Source: an uncultured Ferrimonas sp. (lineage in GTDB: Bacteria; Pseudomonadota; Gammaproteobacteria; Enterobacterales; Shewanellaceae). Taken from it: a stretch of DNA of 64,000 nucleotides. The number at the start of each line of letters is the position of its first letter. Position 1 is the first letter of the stretch. The notes beneath the pieces are model-generated. The model had not been told where the DNA came from. It searched no databases and saw nothing but the letters and a program-made list of their open reading frames with translations. The stretch spans positions 238,432 to 302,431 of the forward strand of contig NZ_CANLCI010000001.1 of the NCBI RefSeq assembly GCF_947489035.1, read 5' to 3'. Shown here in pieces: positions 1 to 9,270 of the stretch. The position numbers and the translations under genes were made by a program.

Positions 1-372
1 GTTACCAGTACCTTGTACCGCCATCACTTCAAACACTGCAATCATGCCGGTAACCGTACCGAGCAGACCCAACATTGGACAGATAGCCACCAAGGTATTA
101 ATCAAACCCATACGTGCATTTAATTGTTCTTGTGCCTGGGAGATCCACGCTTCACGGATGCGATGGGCATACCAAGAAGTGCTGTCTGCGCGTGCGTCCC
201 ATTTAGCGATGATTTCTTTGCGTACGCCTGGAAAGACGAAACTAACGTAGAAATAACGCTCTAACATCAACACCCACATCAGGAACAGCGCTCCTGCAAC
301 CAACCAGAGTACATCGCCTCCCGTGGCCATGAAGTCCCTGACAGACTCCCAGAGTTCTACCAGGTAAAGCAT
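1..372 (-). CDS. exbB2: ExbB2-type proton-channel subunit of a TonB2 system (C-terminus cut by window edge)
   Basis: Inner-membrane proton channel that, with ExbD, energises TonB for uptake through outer-membrane receptors. Only the first 124 residues are visible; the 3' end lies beyond base 1. A first membrane segment sits near residues 17-35 and the visible part ends in the family motif CPMLGLLGTVTGM, the start of the second helix. The ATG at 372 lies two bases beyond the stop codon of the upstream ttpC gene, so the two are co-transcribed. Gene order DUF3450-TtpC-ExbB is that of the Vibrio/Shewanella TonB2 cluster; exbD2, tonB2 and a TPR gene would be expected next, outside the window. MotA/TolQ/ExbB family is certain; assignment to TonB2 rests on neighbours. 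Confidence 0.9.
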   Translation of the reverse strand, partial: MLYLVELWESVRDFMATGGDVLWLVAGALFLMWVLMLERYFYVSFVFPGVRKEIIAKWDARADSTSWYAHRIREAWISQAQEQLNARMGLINTLVAICPMLGLLGTVTGMIAVFEVMAVQGTGN

Positions 373-374
373 AA

Positions 375-1745
375 TTATTTGCCTCGCTGTTCAGCGTGAG
401 CAGCAATGATGCCAGTGCTTTGCTTATCCAGTACGTCGGAAACGGCTTTAGCACGACCCGCTACAAACGCGTGCATCAACAACAGTGGCAGGGCAGCAAC
501 CAGACCCAATACGGTGGTTACCAATGCCATTGAGATGCCGCCGGCCATAATCTTAGGATCACCAGTACCAAACAGGGTGATGTCCTGGAAGGTTGCGATC
601 ATACCGGTTACGGTACCCAACAGACCCAGCATTGGTGCAATCGCGGCCAGAACCTTAATGATGTTTACGCCAGATTCGATCTTTGGAGTCTCTTGCAGGA
701 TGGCTTCATCCAGTTTCAGCTCCAAGGTCTCAACGTCAACGTCGCCGGATTCTTTGTACACTTTAATAATGCGACCCAAGGCGTTGTTACGAGGATCTTC
801 CAGGTTCTTCATCTGAGAGCGGATCTTGGCGGACTCGATAGTCAGCGAGTAGATCTTCCACAGAGAAATCAACAGACCAAATGCCAGCAGGCCAGCGATG
901 ATCTTACCTACGATGCCACCCGCTTCAAACTGCTCTTGCAGGGTCGCTTTTTGGGTGTAAACCTGCAGCAAACCACCGCGTGACGGATCGATAAACACTT
1001 CGGTAACTGCACCAGCAGCCGCGCTTTGGAACGCACCTACGGTAGCGACCTTGTACCCTTCTGGCTGCTTAGGCAGCTGCAAAATGGTGCCAGTGTTTGG
1101 GTTAAAGTTCAGGTATTCGCCATTGGCCATCAAAGTGAAAGAACCAACACGGGTTACTTCCATCGCTTCAACGCTGCCAGATGAGTTGGTTACATCCGCA
1201 GTAAACTTAACCACCTTGCCGGACTGAGTCATTTCAGTCTGTAGGGAGTACCACAGCTCTTCCAGCTCTTTAATGGTTGGCAGTTCTTTGGCCATGCCCA
1301 GTTTCATCATGACATCGTCACGACCAGGGTACTGTGCACTTACCAAAGAGCTGGCCAACTGACCAGACATGTCACCGGAAACCTGACGAACAACACCAAA
1401 CATTTCGCCCAAATCACCGGTCGCAGTAGCCAAATCGCGGCTTAAGCGGTCAATGCTTTGGTCGTTGTCAGTGAAAGACTTCTGCAAGTCTTTACCGCGT
1501 TGTTTTTCAGCAGCCAATGATGACTTAGCACGCTTCAGTAGGGCTTGCTTATCAGCACGCTCAGAAACGAACTCCGCTTCACGCTTCTTGTTCAAGCGAG
1601 CTTCGGACTGACGGTCGGTTTTGATTTGGTTCAGCAATTGATCCAGTGTTTGCGCTGCGCTTACTGGAGCTGAATCTGCTGCCAAAGTGGTAGCAGAGAA
1701 AGTCATTGCGGCTGCAACTACGGCAGTAGTGATGAGCTTTTTCAT
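375..1745 (-). CDS. ttpC: TtpC-type MotA/TolQ/ExbB protein with long periplasmic N-terminus
   Basis: A 456-residue ExbB-like protein, about twice the length of a plain ExbB. A signal peptide (MKKLITTAVVAAAMTF, cleavage near ALAAD) is followed by a charged coiled-coil region (residues ~30-130), a periplasmic region to ~265, one membrane helix (~272-292), and then the MotA/TolQ/ExbB channel domain with IAPMLGLLGTVTGM near residue 370. In Vibrio, TtpC is an extra component needed by the TonB2 (not TonB1) system. The start codon overlaps the stop of the DUF3450 gene by one base (TAATG), and exbB2 follows at once, so this is one operon. Function by family; the substrate receptors are not shown. 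Confidence 0.88.
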   Translation of the reverse strand: MKKLITTAVVAAAMTFSATTLAADSAPVSAAQTLDQLLNQIKTDRQSEARLNKKREAEFVSERADKQALLKRAKSSLAAEKQRGKDLQKSFTDNDQSIDRLSRDLATATGDLGEMFGVVRQVSGDMSGQLASSLVSAQYPGRDDVMMKLGMAKELPTIKELEELWYSLQTEMTQSGKVVKFTADVTNSSGSVEAMEVTRVGSFTLMANGEYLNFNPNTGTILQLPKQPEGYKVATVGAFQSAAAGAVTEVFIDPSRGGLLQVYTQKATLQEQFEAGGIVGKIIAGLLAFGLLISLWKIYSLTIESAKIRSQMKNLEDPRNNALGRIIKVYKESGDVDVETLELKLDEAILQETPKIESGVNIIKVLAAIAPMLGLLGTVTGMIATFQDITLFGTGDPKIMAGGISMALVTTVLGLVAALPLLLMHAFVAGRAKAVSDVLDKQSTGIIAAHAEQRGK

Positions 1746-2527
1746 TATTCTGCACTCTCCGCGGTTTTAACTGGAACTCGGAACAGATCAGGTGCTGCCT
1801 GACGACGCGCCATCTTGATCGCGCTGGATGCATTACGCATTGAGTCTTCTGGCATCGCATTCCAAGTACGGTCTTCGTTATCCCATACCCAAGCTTGCTT
1901 CTGATCTACGGATTGCGCTAAGAACACCACGCGACCTAAGTGGAAGAAATCAACCACTTTCTCTTTGCCATCAATGGCCAGAGTGCCTTCGTACGCGTTC
2001 ATCTTGTTACCGTATTCGTTCTCGATCTGGTAAGCATCCAGAACCAAGCGGTATTTTTCAGAGGTCGACACGTCGGAATCGCCCATGACTTCTTTCAGGC
2101 GTTCAACGCGAGCGGTACGCTCTTCAATCTCAAATGGAACATCCAGAGCAACAAATTGCTCTAGCGAGTTGATCATGCTGGTCATCAGCGGCACAACACC
2201 TTGCTTGGTGCGTTCGATGCCATTGATCTGATCTTGCAAAGACGCAATGCGCGCTTGTTGATCAGCCACCAGAGTCGCAACGTAATCGTTATAGTGTTTG
2301 AGGGTTTCAGTTTCATCCACAACCAGACGGTACTCAAACAGCATGTCTTGAGCTTGATCGTACAGCTTGTTGACTTTCTGTTGAGACTTCGCAGAGTCCT
2401 GTTGGATCTGCTTATCGGCGTTTTGGATATCGGTCAGCTTGTCTGCTGCTACAGACATACCGCTTACAGAAAGTGCAATCGCACCAAATACTGCAGAGGC
2501 AAGTTTGGTTCTTTTCATCACGGACAT
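1745..2527 (-). CDS. DUF3450 family periplasmic coiled-coil protein, first gene of TonB2 operon
   Basis: About 260 residues with a signal peptide (MKRTKLASAVFGAIALS, cleavage after SVAA) and a long coiled-coil stretch (~25-110). The C-terminal half matches the DUF3450 pattern, with conserved aromatic and acidic residues and no enzyme motif. DUF3450 proteins are the usual first gene of TonB2/TtpC clusters and are thought to act in the periplasm alongside TtpC; no biochemical activity is known to me. The start is uncertain: ATG at 2527 sits just after a GGGA, an in-frame ATG at 2518 gives a tighter signal peptide, and a TTG exists at 2536. The last codon overlaps the ttpC start. Confidence 0.85.
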   Translation of the reverse strand: MSVMKRTKLASAVFGAIALSVSGMSVAADKLTDIQNADKQIQQDSAKSQQKVNKLYDQAQDMLFEYRLVVDETETLKHYNDYVATLVADQQARIASLQDQINGIERTKQGVVPLMTSMINSLEQFVALDVPFEIEERTARVERLKEVMGDSDVSTSEKYRLVLDAYQIENEYGNKMNAYEGTLAIDGKEKVVDFFHLGRVVFLAQSVDQKQAWVWDNEDRTWNAMPEDSMRNASSAIKMARRQAAPDLFRVPVKTAESAE

Positions 2528-3078
2528 AGTTCCCAACCAGTCTTGTTGTGAGCCTAAGCCTCAATCACTACTACTGCGCTATACTCAGTTTCGCGTCGTG
2601 GCTAGTCCCGTTTTTTGTTTTTCTGCGCTGTCTCACGTTTCTACGAAAGTACAGGCTTCCGCATCATTCCATAGCGTAACGAGTTGTGTCAAGGATGTTA
2701 CCTTTGCAACAGCTACTCAAACTTCATTCAAACATCCACAACAACCAAATGGCGTAAAATTAATTTCATTAGATGTTAACCATTTAGAAAAAATAACCCT
2801 TCATCTTTCGCGATAAATTAATTATTAAGTTCATTTTACGATCGAGTTAACAACACAAAAAAGTGCATAAAAAATCACCGATGGGCGCATTTGCAGCAGC
2901 GAAGTAACGTTCCATTCACATCCGGTACGATTTTATTTTTCGACACCGACATTGCTCAAAATACATTCGAATTATGAAAAAGCCCCCTACTGCTGCAACA
3001 AAAAAAGCCCCGAACCAATTTGGCTAAGGACTTCATTTCAGTAGTGGAAGCATTAACTGCAATTTAAATAGCGAAAAA
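2528..3078. other. Geneless 551-base stretch upstream of the TonB2 operon
   Basis: AT-rich leader region. It should hold the minus-strand promoter of the DUF3450-ttpC-exbB2 operon, but I cannot pick a convincing -35/-10 pair or Fur box. Near 2985-3012 the minus strand carries two GGGGCTTTTT-like runs, one after a weak stem (AGCC...GGCT), which may end the lipoprotein transcript from 3079. Six-frame ORFs here have no family features. Confidence 0.5.
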
Positions 3079-3345
3079 CTAACCGCCAATATCGGCCCCA
3101 ATATTACTTTTTCTAGAATTCATCATCTCTTTTGCACGCTGGGCACTTTCCTCACGCTGGGCGCGTGTCGTGCAGCGACGCTTCGACATGATAGAACCGG
3201 TTACCCTTTCCTTTTTACATTTGTATCCGGCTTTATTTTCGACGATCTCTTGCTCTGTTAACTCGGCATCTTCTGCAATATCACTGCTGCTGGCCGCACA
3301 ACCTGTTAACAACAAACCAAATAGAATGACTGATAATTTCTTCAC
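3079..3345 (-). CDS. Small outer-membrane-type lipoprotein, function unknown
   Basis: An 88-residue protein with a lipoprotein signal (hydrophobic run ending in LLTGC, lipidation at Cys16) and a highly charged, mostly helical mature part. Mature residues include two further cysteines (around YKCKK and RRCTT) separated by a basic stretch, so a disulfide is possible. The start is GTG at 3345, preceded by GAGGGA at proper spacing. I recognise no domain beyond the lipobox. It lies downstream of the TonB-dependent receptor on the same strand, but a perfect hairpin terminator (3365-3388) separates them, so separate or read-through expression is expected. Real gene: likely; role: unknown. Confidence 0.7.
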   Translation of the reverse strand: MKKLSVILFGLLLTGCAASSSDIAEDAELTEQEIVENKAGYKCKKERVTGSIMSKRRCTTRAQREESAQRAKEMMNSRKSNIGADIGG

Positions 3346-3364
3346 AATGTTCCCTCGGATAACA

Positions 3365-3388
3365 AAGGCCAGTCCGAAGACTGGCCTT
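3365..3388 (-). terminator. Hairpin terminator of the TonB-dependent receptor gene
   Basis: Perfect 10-bp stem AAGGCCAGTC/GACTGGCCTT with a 4-base loop (TTCG on the minus strand, a stable tetraloop), beginning 16 bases past the receptor stop codon. The minus strand continues CTTTGTT, a modest T-tract. Confidence 0.8.
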
Positions 3389-3404
3389 ACTAGCAGACAA
3401 AAGC

Positions 3405-6299
3405 TTAGAACTTCAAGCTCGCGCCGGCGAAGATGTAACGACCCAGAGCATCGTATGTGCCAGGGAAGGTGTTACCGTTACCGATACCAGAAGGAGCGTT
3501 ACCAATGATTGGCGGCTCTTCATCCAGAAGGTTGTTGATACCTAAGTTCAGAGTCAGGTTATCAGTTGCTTGCCAAGTGGTTTGCAGATCCAAATAAGTT
3601 TGCGAATCAATACTAGTAGGGCCGTCGCCTAACTCATCAACTTCACCAACAAAGCGGATTGCTGCAGTAGCATTGACATCCCATGGCGTTACCCAAGTAC
3701 CGCGCAAGTTAGTGCGCCACTCTGGCGTCGGAGAACCACAAGTTGTGCGGTCCCAGAAGCCTACACACTGATCAGGAGTTGCCTCTGGCGTGTTTTGGAT
3801 TTCATAAGAATCCAACCAGGTACCTACCAAGTTCAACTTGATATCGCCCATCTCGCCCACAGTAAAGTTGTAGTTCACATCGTAATCAACACCGGTAGTC
3901 GATAAGCGACCAATGTTAATGTCGGTAGACAGGATGTTATCTTGGCCAACCCAAAGCGTACCAGTAGTGGCACCACGGTTAACAAGGTCACAGAATTGCT
4001 GGTTATTTTCCAAAGCACACTGATCAAGGATGTAACGCTCAGATACGTTACTGATCGCCTTATCTACTTCAATATCGAAGTAATCTAAGGTGATAGCCAG
4101 ACCTTCAATATATTCAGGGCTGTAAGAGATACCGAAAGAAACGGTATCAGACTCTTCAGGATCCAGATCTGGGTTACCACCAGTAATTGAGTTGTACTGG
4201 CCCGCTGGAGAATCCGCAATGCTACCGTATTGCGCCGCAGTTACACCGGTACGAGCACACTGCTCGAAGGTGTACTCAGGGGTCGGACCAGAACATGGAT
4301 CAGAATCCATGTTGAACAGCCCCAAGGTTTGTGGGCGGAACAGGTCACGAATGTTACCGGCACGAACCGCACGCTGGAAGCTACCACGTACCAACAAGTC
4401 TTGAATTGGACGCCAGTCCATTGCGTACTTGTAGGTGTTGGTTTCTTTGTCGGTTGAGTAATCAGAGTAACGGTAAGCTAACTCTAAAGTCAGGCTGTCG
4501 GCCATAGCCATATCCTGCACTAGCGGGATAGACACTTCACCGAAGATCTCTTTAACGTTAAAGCTACCTTCTACCCCAGCAGTTGGGCCACCTTGACCAG
4601 CACCATCACCAGAAGTGAATCCTGAATCAGGTTCTAACAACAAGCTTTCGTTACGGTATTCCAGACCAACGGCCAAGCCAACACCATCAGATGCCGTTGG
4701 CAGAACAACACCGGCGCTAGTCAAATCACCGGTTACGATACCAGCAACTTGGATAGATTCCGTTTCACCACGTGAGTACAGAGGCTTAACTAAGTAATCA
4801 ATCGCTTCTTGGGTAACACCGCCTTCTTGGAAGATATTCCAAGGCACACAGTTTGGATCGCTCCCATCAACCACGGATTGACACACAGCGTTGCCATCGG
4901 CATCAGCAACAACATTCAATGCGCGGCCAATGTTGGTGATGGATAATTCGTTGCGGTAAGTTTCAACGTAGGAAACGGTGCCGTAGTTGAAGAATGCATC
5001 GTAAGACCAATCGTCGTTGATCAAACCACGGGCACCAAAGACACCGCGCCATGAAGTGTGACGTAAGTCATCTTGACGAGGGCCACCCTCAACATTACGA
5101 CGACCAATAAAAGCGTTCTGGCTATCATCAACAGTCAACCCATCATCGAAACAGATAGCTTGTCGCTGCTGATCTGACATCAATGGGTTATCACAGTTCA
5201 AAGAGTCCGTTACAAAGAACGCACCAGAAGGAGCGATCTGGGCAACAGAGCGATCATCCATGAACATAACTTCAGAATACAGTTCAACGTATTCGTTAAG
5301 TTCGTACTTACCAATTGCACCCAAAGTCATGCGCTCATCTGGACGCTGGAAGTAGTTCAGTGGGCCATAGTTGTACTGGGTGCCGTTACGGTCAACGAAC
5401 TCGTCGCCAGCAACCATGAAATCAAAGCTATTACCATTAACGGCTGCACCGAAATCAGTAAATCGGCCTTCTGGAATCGTGGATGAACCACCACAAACCA
5501 CACCGCCATCAGCTGAAGGGAACAAAGCACAGGCACTGTAATCGCGGTTAGACTGAGACACCGCATCAATGTCACGGTAGCTACCGTACATCGCTACGTT
5601 ACCACGACCATCCGCAGTATTTGCACCCAGCATAAAGGTAAAATCGTTGGTGTAACCGTCGGTTACGTTGCCACTTGGTTTGGCAAAGCCGTTATCGTCA
5701 AGTAAGCCTTGGATGGTGCCATTATCGTTATCGTGCTGATAAAAGCTGTACTGATAATCGAACTGGAAACCTTCGAAGTCATCTTTAAGAATAAAGTTAA
5801 CAACACCGGCAACAGCGTCAGAACCGTAGGTTGCCGAGGCACCACCGGTTAACACTTCGATTCGTTCCACAAATGCAGCAGGGATTTGGTTAACATCAGC
5901 GCCAATACCACCAGCAGCAGGCGAACCTGAAGGCAGACGACGACCGTTTACCAGCACCAAGGTACGAGTTGAACCTAAGCCACGTAAATCAACAGTTGCA
6001 GTACCAGTCGCGCCATTTGCTAAGCCAGAAGTCTGACCGGCAAAAATTTGCGGCATATCATTCAAGAAATCTTCAATTCGGGTAATACCCGTTGCTTTAA
6101 TTTCTTCGGCAGTAATTACGGCTACAGGACTAGAGCCTTCCATGTCTACGCGTTTAATACGCGAGCCGGTTACTTCGATACGTTCTACTTCATCCCCTTC
6201 GGCTGCAAAAGCAACGGGGGCAGTGGTCATAGCGGCCGTTGTGGCGCCGGCAATCAGCGCAAAACGCACAGCCTTAGACACTGTATTGGTGTTAAGCAT
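3405..6299 (-). CDS. TonB-dependent outer-membrane receptor
   Basis: A 964-residue receptor that should import a bulky substrate across the outer membrane using TonB energy. A signal peptide (residues ~1-31, ending PVAFAA) is followed by a TonB-box-like ERIEVTGSRI near residues 37-46, a plug domain (~50-170, with VDLRGLGSTRTLVLVNGRR and the GGASATYGSDAVAGVVNFI motif), and a 22-strand-type barrel ending in the aromatic KF. The loops carry several cysteine pairs and NxxDxDP-type segments seen in Oar-like or peptide/carbohydrate receptors of marine gammaproteobacteria; the substrate cannot be read from sequence. ATG at 6299 is chosen because GGGAG precedes it and it starts the signal peptide; an in-frame upstream ATG at 6425 adds 42 unlikely residues. 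The TonB2 genes lie close by on the same strand. Confidence 0.93.
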   Translation of the reverse strand: MLNTNTVSKAVRFALIAGATTAAMTTAPVAFAAEGDEVERIEVTGSRIKRVDMEGSSPVAVITAEEIKATGITRIEDFLNDMPQIFAGQTSGLANGATGTATVDLRGLGSTRTLVLVNGRRLPSGSPAAGGIGADVNQIPAAFVERIEVLTGGASATYGSDAVAGVVNFILKDDFEGFQFDYQYSFYQHDNDNGTIQGLLDDNGFAKPSGNVTDGYTNDFTFMLGANTADGRGNVAMYGSYRDIDAVSQSNRDYSACALFPSADGGVVCGGSSTIPEGRFTDFGAAVNGNSFDFMVAGDEFVDRNGTQYNYGPLNYFQRPDERMTLGAIGKYELNEYVELYSEVMFMDDRSVAQIAPSGAFFVTDSLNCDNPLMSDQQRQAICFDDGLTVDDSQNAFIGRRNVEGGPRQDDLRHTSWRGVFGARGLINDDWSYDAFFNYGTVSYVETYRNELSITNIGRALNVVADADGNAVCQSVVDGSDPNCVPWNIFQEGGVTQEAIDYLVKPLYSRGETESIQVAGIVTGDLTSAGVVLPTASDGVGLAVGLEYRNESLLLEPDSGFTSGDGAGQGGPTAGVEGSFNVKEIFGEVSIPLVQDMAMADSLTLELAYRYSDYSTDKETNTYKYAMDWRPIQDLLVRGSFQRAVRAGNIRDLFRPQTLGLFNMDSDPCSGPTPEYTFEQCARTGVTAAQYGSIADSPAGQYNSITGGNPDLDPEESDTVSFGISYSPEYIEGLAITLDYFDIEVDKAISNVSERYILDQCALENNQQFCDLVNRGATTGTLWVGQDNILSTDINIGRLSTTGVDYDVNYNFTVGEMGDIKLNLVGTWLDSYEIQNTPEATPDQCVGFWDRTTCGSPTPEWRTNLRGTWVTPWDVNATAAIRFVGEVDELGDGPTSIDSQTYLDLQTTWQATDNLTLNLGINNLLDEEPPIIGNAPSGIGNGNTFPGTYDALGRYIFAGASLKF

Positions 6300-6510
6300 G
6301 TTTATCTCCCTGGACACATTTATTTGTGTTTTATTTCCTTGCCCCAGTGACCACTTCACACTGAGGTAGTGTTGGGTTGAACCCAATCTGTCACGTCCAG
6401 ATGTAATCAGATCGACAACCCACAATCAACCCTTTCGCAACAATTGATTTACAATTGAGGCGCAACTTAGCTACACAAGGAAAGATCCAGCGATCAGCAG
6501 GGGGGAATAA

Positions 6511-6543
6511 AAAAAGCCCAACATCAGGCAATGTGGGCTTTTG
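6511..6543 (-). terminator. Terminator of porin 1
   Basis: Minus-strand stem AAAAGCCCACAT/ATGTTGGGCTTTT (one mismatch) followed by a run of T on the minus strand (plus-strand A-run 6509-6515), about 25 bases past the stop of the porin gene. Confidence 0.8.
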
Positions 6544-6567
6544 GAAGGGAAGTGTTGAGAGGATTAT

Positions 6568-7719
6568 TCAGAAAATAAAGCGAACGCCAGTGCCATATAC
6601 GTTTTGCTCGTCTTCCTTATTAACGCCAATCTCGCTGTTGTCGATTTTAACCTCTGCAAAGAACAAAGTGCCTTCACCCCAGAAATAATGAATTCCGGTA
6701 ACATAAAGTTCACGTTTGAATTTGCCGTTCGCTTGCTCGTAACTGCGATCATCAGATTGCAGCGAGTTAATCCCAGCCACCAGCGATAACCCATGCTGAT
6801 TGGTCCACGCCAGCATCATTTCGCTGCCATGACCATCAAAGCCGCGGTTATTGCTGTCCAGCTCGTGGCCTTCAGAGCGCGCATGAGAGATCACCCCAAA
6901 CCAACCTGGCTGATAAAGCTTGCCGTACATCAATGTGCCAACCATTGCCGCATCTTCGTCGTCTATGCCCATCTGATTTGGGTCTAAATCGCCGCGATTG
7001 ACTGCCAGCCCCGCATACCAAAGCCCTGATTGATAGCTAATTTTAGCGCCCCAGCTGTCATCGTATTGCACCTGCAAATCTTGCAGCTCAATGAAGTCTG
7101 TACACTCTGGCGGCGGCATGGCCACCTCGCACTCTTCTGGTAAAAAGGCGCCCACGCTGTCTTCGGTGCGGGCTTGATATTGCAGCCCTATTTTTAGGTT
7201 GCCCCACTGCTGGCGATATTGCAGCGCTGAATCTGCCCGGCCAGTGCCGGATAAACCGCCATCGGTGTTGAAGTTATAGATCCCCAACGCCAAGCCACCG
7301 GTAACAAAAAAGTTATCGGTAAAGCCGGCCACGTCGGAGTAAACCGACCACTGTTTGCCCGCCGAGAAACGGCCGTATTGAGGGTGAGTAAAGGCAACGT
7401 AACCAAGGCGGTTAAAGAGAAACTGGCCTTCGCGCCCCGCTTGCAGCGAATCGCCATTCAGGCTGATGCTGTCGCCCCGATCCACCAGATTGAAGCCCCA
7501 TTCCAGTTTCGATTCGGCGTGCCAGTTGCCGGTTAACTTACGCTGAAACTGCAGATTAAGGCGGGAGGAACTGTCCACCAGTTGATTGTCGCTGTCGCTA
7601 TTCACCAGTGCCAATCCGGCCCAGCCACCAATGGCCAACGAATTGGTGCCGTCATCGTAAATCGACGCCGCCGACAGCGGCAGGCTAGAACACAAGACTA
7701 TGGCTGCAAACACACGCAT
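6568..7719 (-). CDS. OmpC-like outer-membrane porin (porin 1)
   Basis: A 383-residue trimeric-porin-family protein forming a 16-strand barrel for passive diffusion of small solutes. A short signal peptide (cleavage after LSAAS) leads to the porin start pattern IYDDGTNSLAIGGWAGLAL. Family motifs follow: LEWGFN near residue 70, RLGYVAFTHPQYGRFSAGKQWS near 105-125, and a C-terminal phenylalanine (VRFIF) required for barrel assembly. The start ATG at 7719 has GGAG seven bases upstream. It resembles the next gene upstream (7847-8827), suggesting a paralogous pair with separate terminators. Regulation by osmolarity or carbon source would be usual for the family but no site is evident. Confidence 0.9.
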   Translation of the reverse strand: MRVFAAIVLCSSLPLSAASIYDDGTNSLAIGGWAGLALVNSDSDNQLVDSSSRLNLQFQRKLTGNWHAESKLEWGFNLVDRGDSISLNGDSLQAGREGQFLFNRLGYVAFTHPQYGRFSAGKQWSVYSDVAGFTDNFFVTGGLALGIYNFNTDGGLSGTGRADSALQYRQQWGNLKIGLQYQARTEDSVGAFLPEECEVAMPPPECTDFIELQDLQVQYDDSWGAKISYQSGLWYAGLAVNRGDLDPNQMGIDDEDAAMVGTLMYGKLYQPGWFGVISHARSEGHELDSNNRGFDGHGSEMMLAWTNQHGLSLVAGINSLQSDDRSYEQANGKFKRELYVTGIHYFWGEGTLFFAEVKIDNSEIGVNKEDEQNVYGTGVRFIF

Positions 7720-7796
7720 CAGATCGCTCCTTGGTAGGTAAATACCTTCGAAGCGTAGTTAACAGAATGCCGTTATTCCCTGTTTTATAGACAAAA

Positions 7797-7824
7797 AAAA
7801 CCACCGCCCTTAGGCAGTGGTTTT
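7797..7824 (-). terminator. Terminator of porin 2
   Basis: Stem AAAACCACTGCC/GGCGGTGGTTTT (one G-T type mismatch), 4-base loop, and eight T on the minus strand (A-run 7793-7800), 22 bases past the stop at 7847. Confidence 0.88.
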
Positions 7825-7846
7825 AGGTGTTGCGTTTAAACTTCGA

Positions 7847-8827
7847 TTAGAAGTATACGCGAGCACCGATAACAGCAGTGCTGTTGTCTTCGCTGTACTT
7901 GTCTTCCAGATCCGCTTCGTAACCACCGTAAACGGTCAGGTTTTTCGCTACTGGGTAAGCTGCGATGAAAGCAGCAGTTTCCAGATCAACTTCAGAAGAG
8001 TTGTCGTCTTCTACGGTTTCGTAGTTCACAGACAGGTTCAGACCGTTGCTGTAAGCGTAAGAAACAACTGCGTCGTAAGCTACAGCGTCAGCGTAGCCGC
8101 CGAATACGTTTTCAGAGGTAGAGTAGTTACCTGCTACGTACAAGCCTTTGCCCCAAGAACCGTACTTCAGGGAGATTGCATCAACGTCATGGTCAACGCC
8201 GTCTACTTCACCAGTAGATTGTGCGTAACCAACGGTAGCACCCATCAGCTCGTAAGAGATAGCAAATGCAGTACGTGCATCGTACATGCCTGCTGCTTCT
8301 TCGTTATCGCCCTGCCATTGCAGGCCAATGTTCAGCTTACCAGCGTTACCTAGGTCAACGCCTTTACGGTAAGTGATAGCGCGCTCTGCACGGGCAATAC
8401 CCAGAGCGGTGTGGTCGGTGTACAAGTAATCGTTACCGAACTGGATAGGCATATCTGCTACGCCAGCCACGTCGATGAATACGCCCCACTGTTGACCAGC
8501 GCGAACCAGACCGTACTTTTCAGATTTCAGGCCGATGTAACCCAGACGTTCACCAAACAGGTCACCTTCCTGCTCAACGAAATCCATGCTCCATTCCATT
8601 TTGGCTTCAACAGACAGATCGTCGTTGATGGCACGGTTGAATGCGAAGTTAATACGACCGGAGTTGTCGGTTACTTTGGTGTCGCCGTTTTTAACGTCGC
8701 GCAGTTCTACCGTAGCGTGGCCGCCCAGAGAAACGCTGTTCGCGCCGTCATTGTACAGTTCAACAGCAGAAGCAGAGGTTGCCATCATCAGAGCCGGAAT
8801 AGCGGCTGCAAGCAGAGTTTTTTTCAT
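7847..8827 (-). CDS. OmpC-like outer-membrane porin (porin 2)
   Basis: A 326-residue porin with a classical signal peptide (MKKTLLAAAIPALMMATSASA), the family N-terminus VELYNDGANSVSLGGHATVEL, the motif RLGYIGLKSEKYGLVRAGQQWG near residues 95-115 and a C-terminal aromatic (ARVYF). It is a shorter relative of porin 1 with a cleaner architecture and is probably the major porin of the two. It is strongly acidic, as is common in marine bacteria. The gene has its own terminator downstream and a 443-base leader region upstream that contains a 6-bp inverted repeat (GTTCCC/GGGAAC, 8868-8891) close to the start. Family assignment is firm; selectivity is unknown. Confidence 0.92.
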   Translation of the reverse strand: MKKTLLAAAIPALMMATSASAVELYNDGANSVSLGGHATVELRDVKNGDTKVTDNSGRINFAFNRAINDDLSVEAKMEWSMDFVEQEGDLFGERLGYIGLKSEKYGLVRAGQQWGVFIDVAGVADMPIQFGNDYLYTDHTALGIARAERAITYRKGVDLGNAGKLNIGLQWQGDNEEAAGMYDARTAFAISYELMGATVGYAQSTGEVDGVDHDVDAISLKYGSWGKGLYVAGNYSTSENVFGGYADAVAYDAVVSYAYSNGLNLSVNYETVEDDNSSEVDLETAAFIAAYPVAKNLTVYGGYEADLEDKYSEDNSTAVIGARVYF

Positions 8828-9270
8828 TGGAATTGCCTAACCAAATCGAGCATAAAAATTCTTTACTGTTCCCTATCGATTCCATGGGAACTTTTGAGTA
8901 CGTCCGTGGACTGATTTGGACAGTAACAAAGGCGAGGCAGTGGCAAAGCGAGGAAGTTCACACTTTTTTGTATCGAGACAACACTTTCGTCATTAAAGAA
9001 CAGTGAGGCAACAGCAAAAACAACCAAATTTAACAGCAAAATTACAATCAATCACTTTTGGATACACTCGTGCAAGCTGCGGGACATCAAGCATTACAAA
9101 ATTAATGGCGACAACCTGAACAATCGCCGAGTTGCGCTTAATTTTTGAGCAAAAGAGAAAAGAGAATACACAAGTGTAATTAAACGAACTGTTCTTTCTG
9201 GTGCACATTAACGCAAAATCACGCCAGCCAAGACGTAAAAGCGCAAGAATTCACACCCGTGATCCCGACA
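8828..9270. other. Geneless 443-base stretch between porin 2 and polB
   Basis: AT-rich. It carries the promoter/leader of porin 2 (minus strand), including GTTCCC at 8868-8873 and GGGAAC at 8886-8891 that could pair or bind a regulator. I see no terminator with a T-run for polB and no credible ORF or tRNA. Confidence 0.5.

Noticed and set aside
8411..8914. 167-codon plus-strand ORF opposite porin 2
   Set aside because: Antisense to a certain porin gene with signal peptide and C-terminal Phe.
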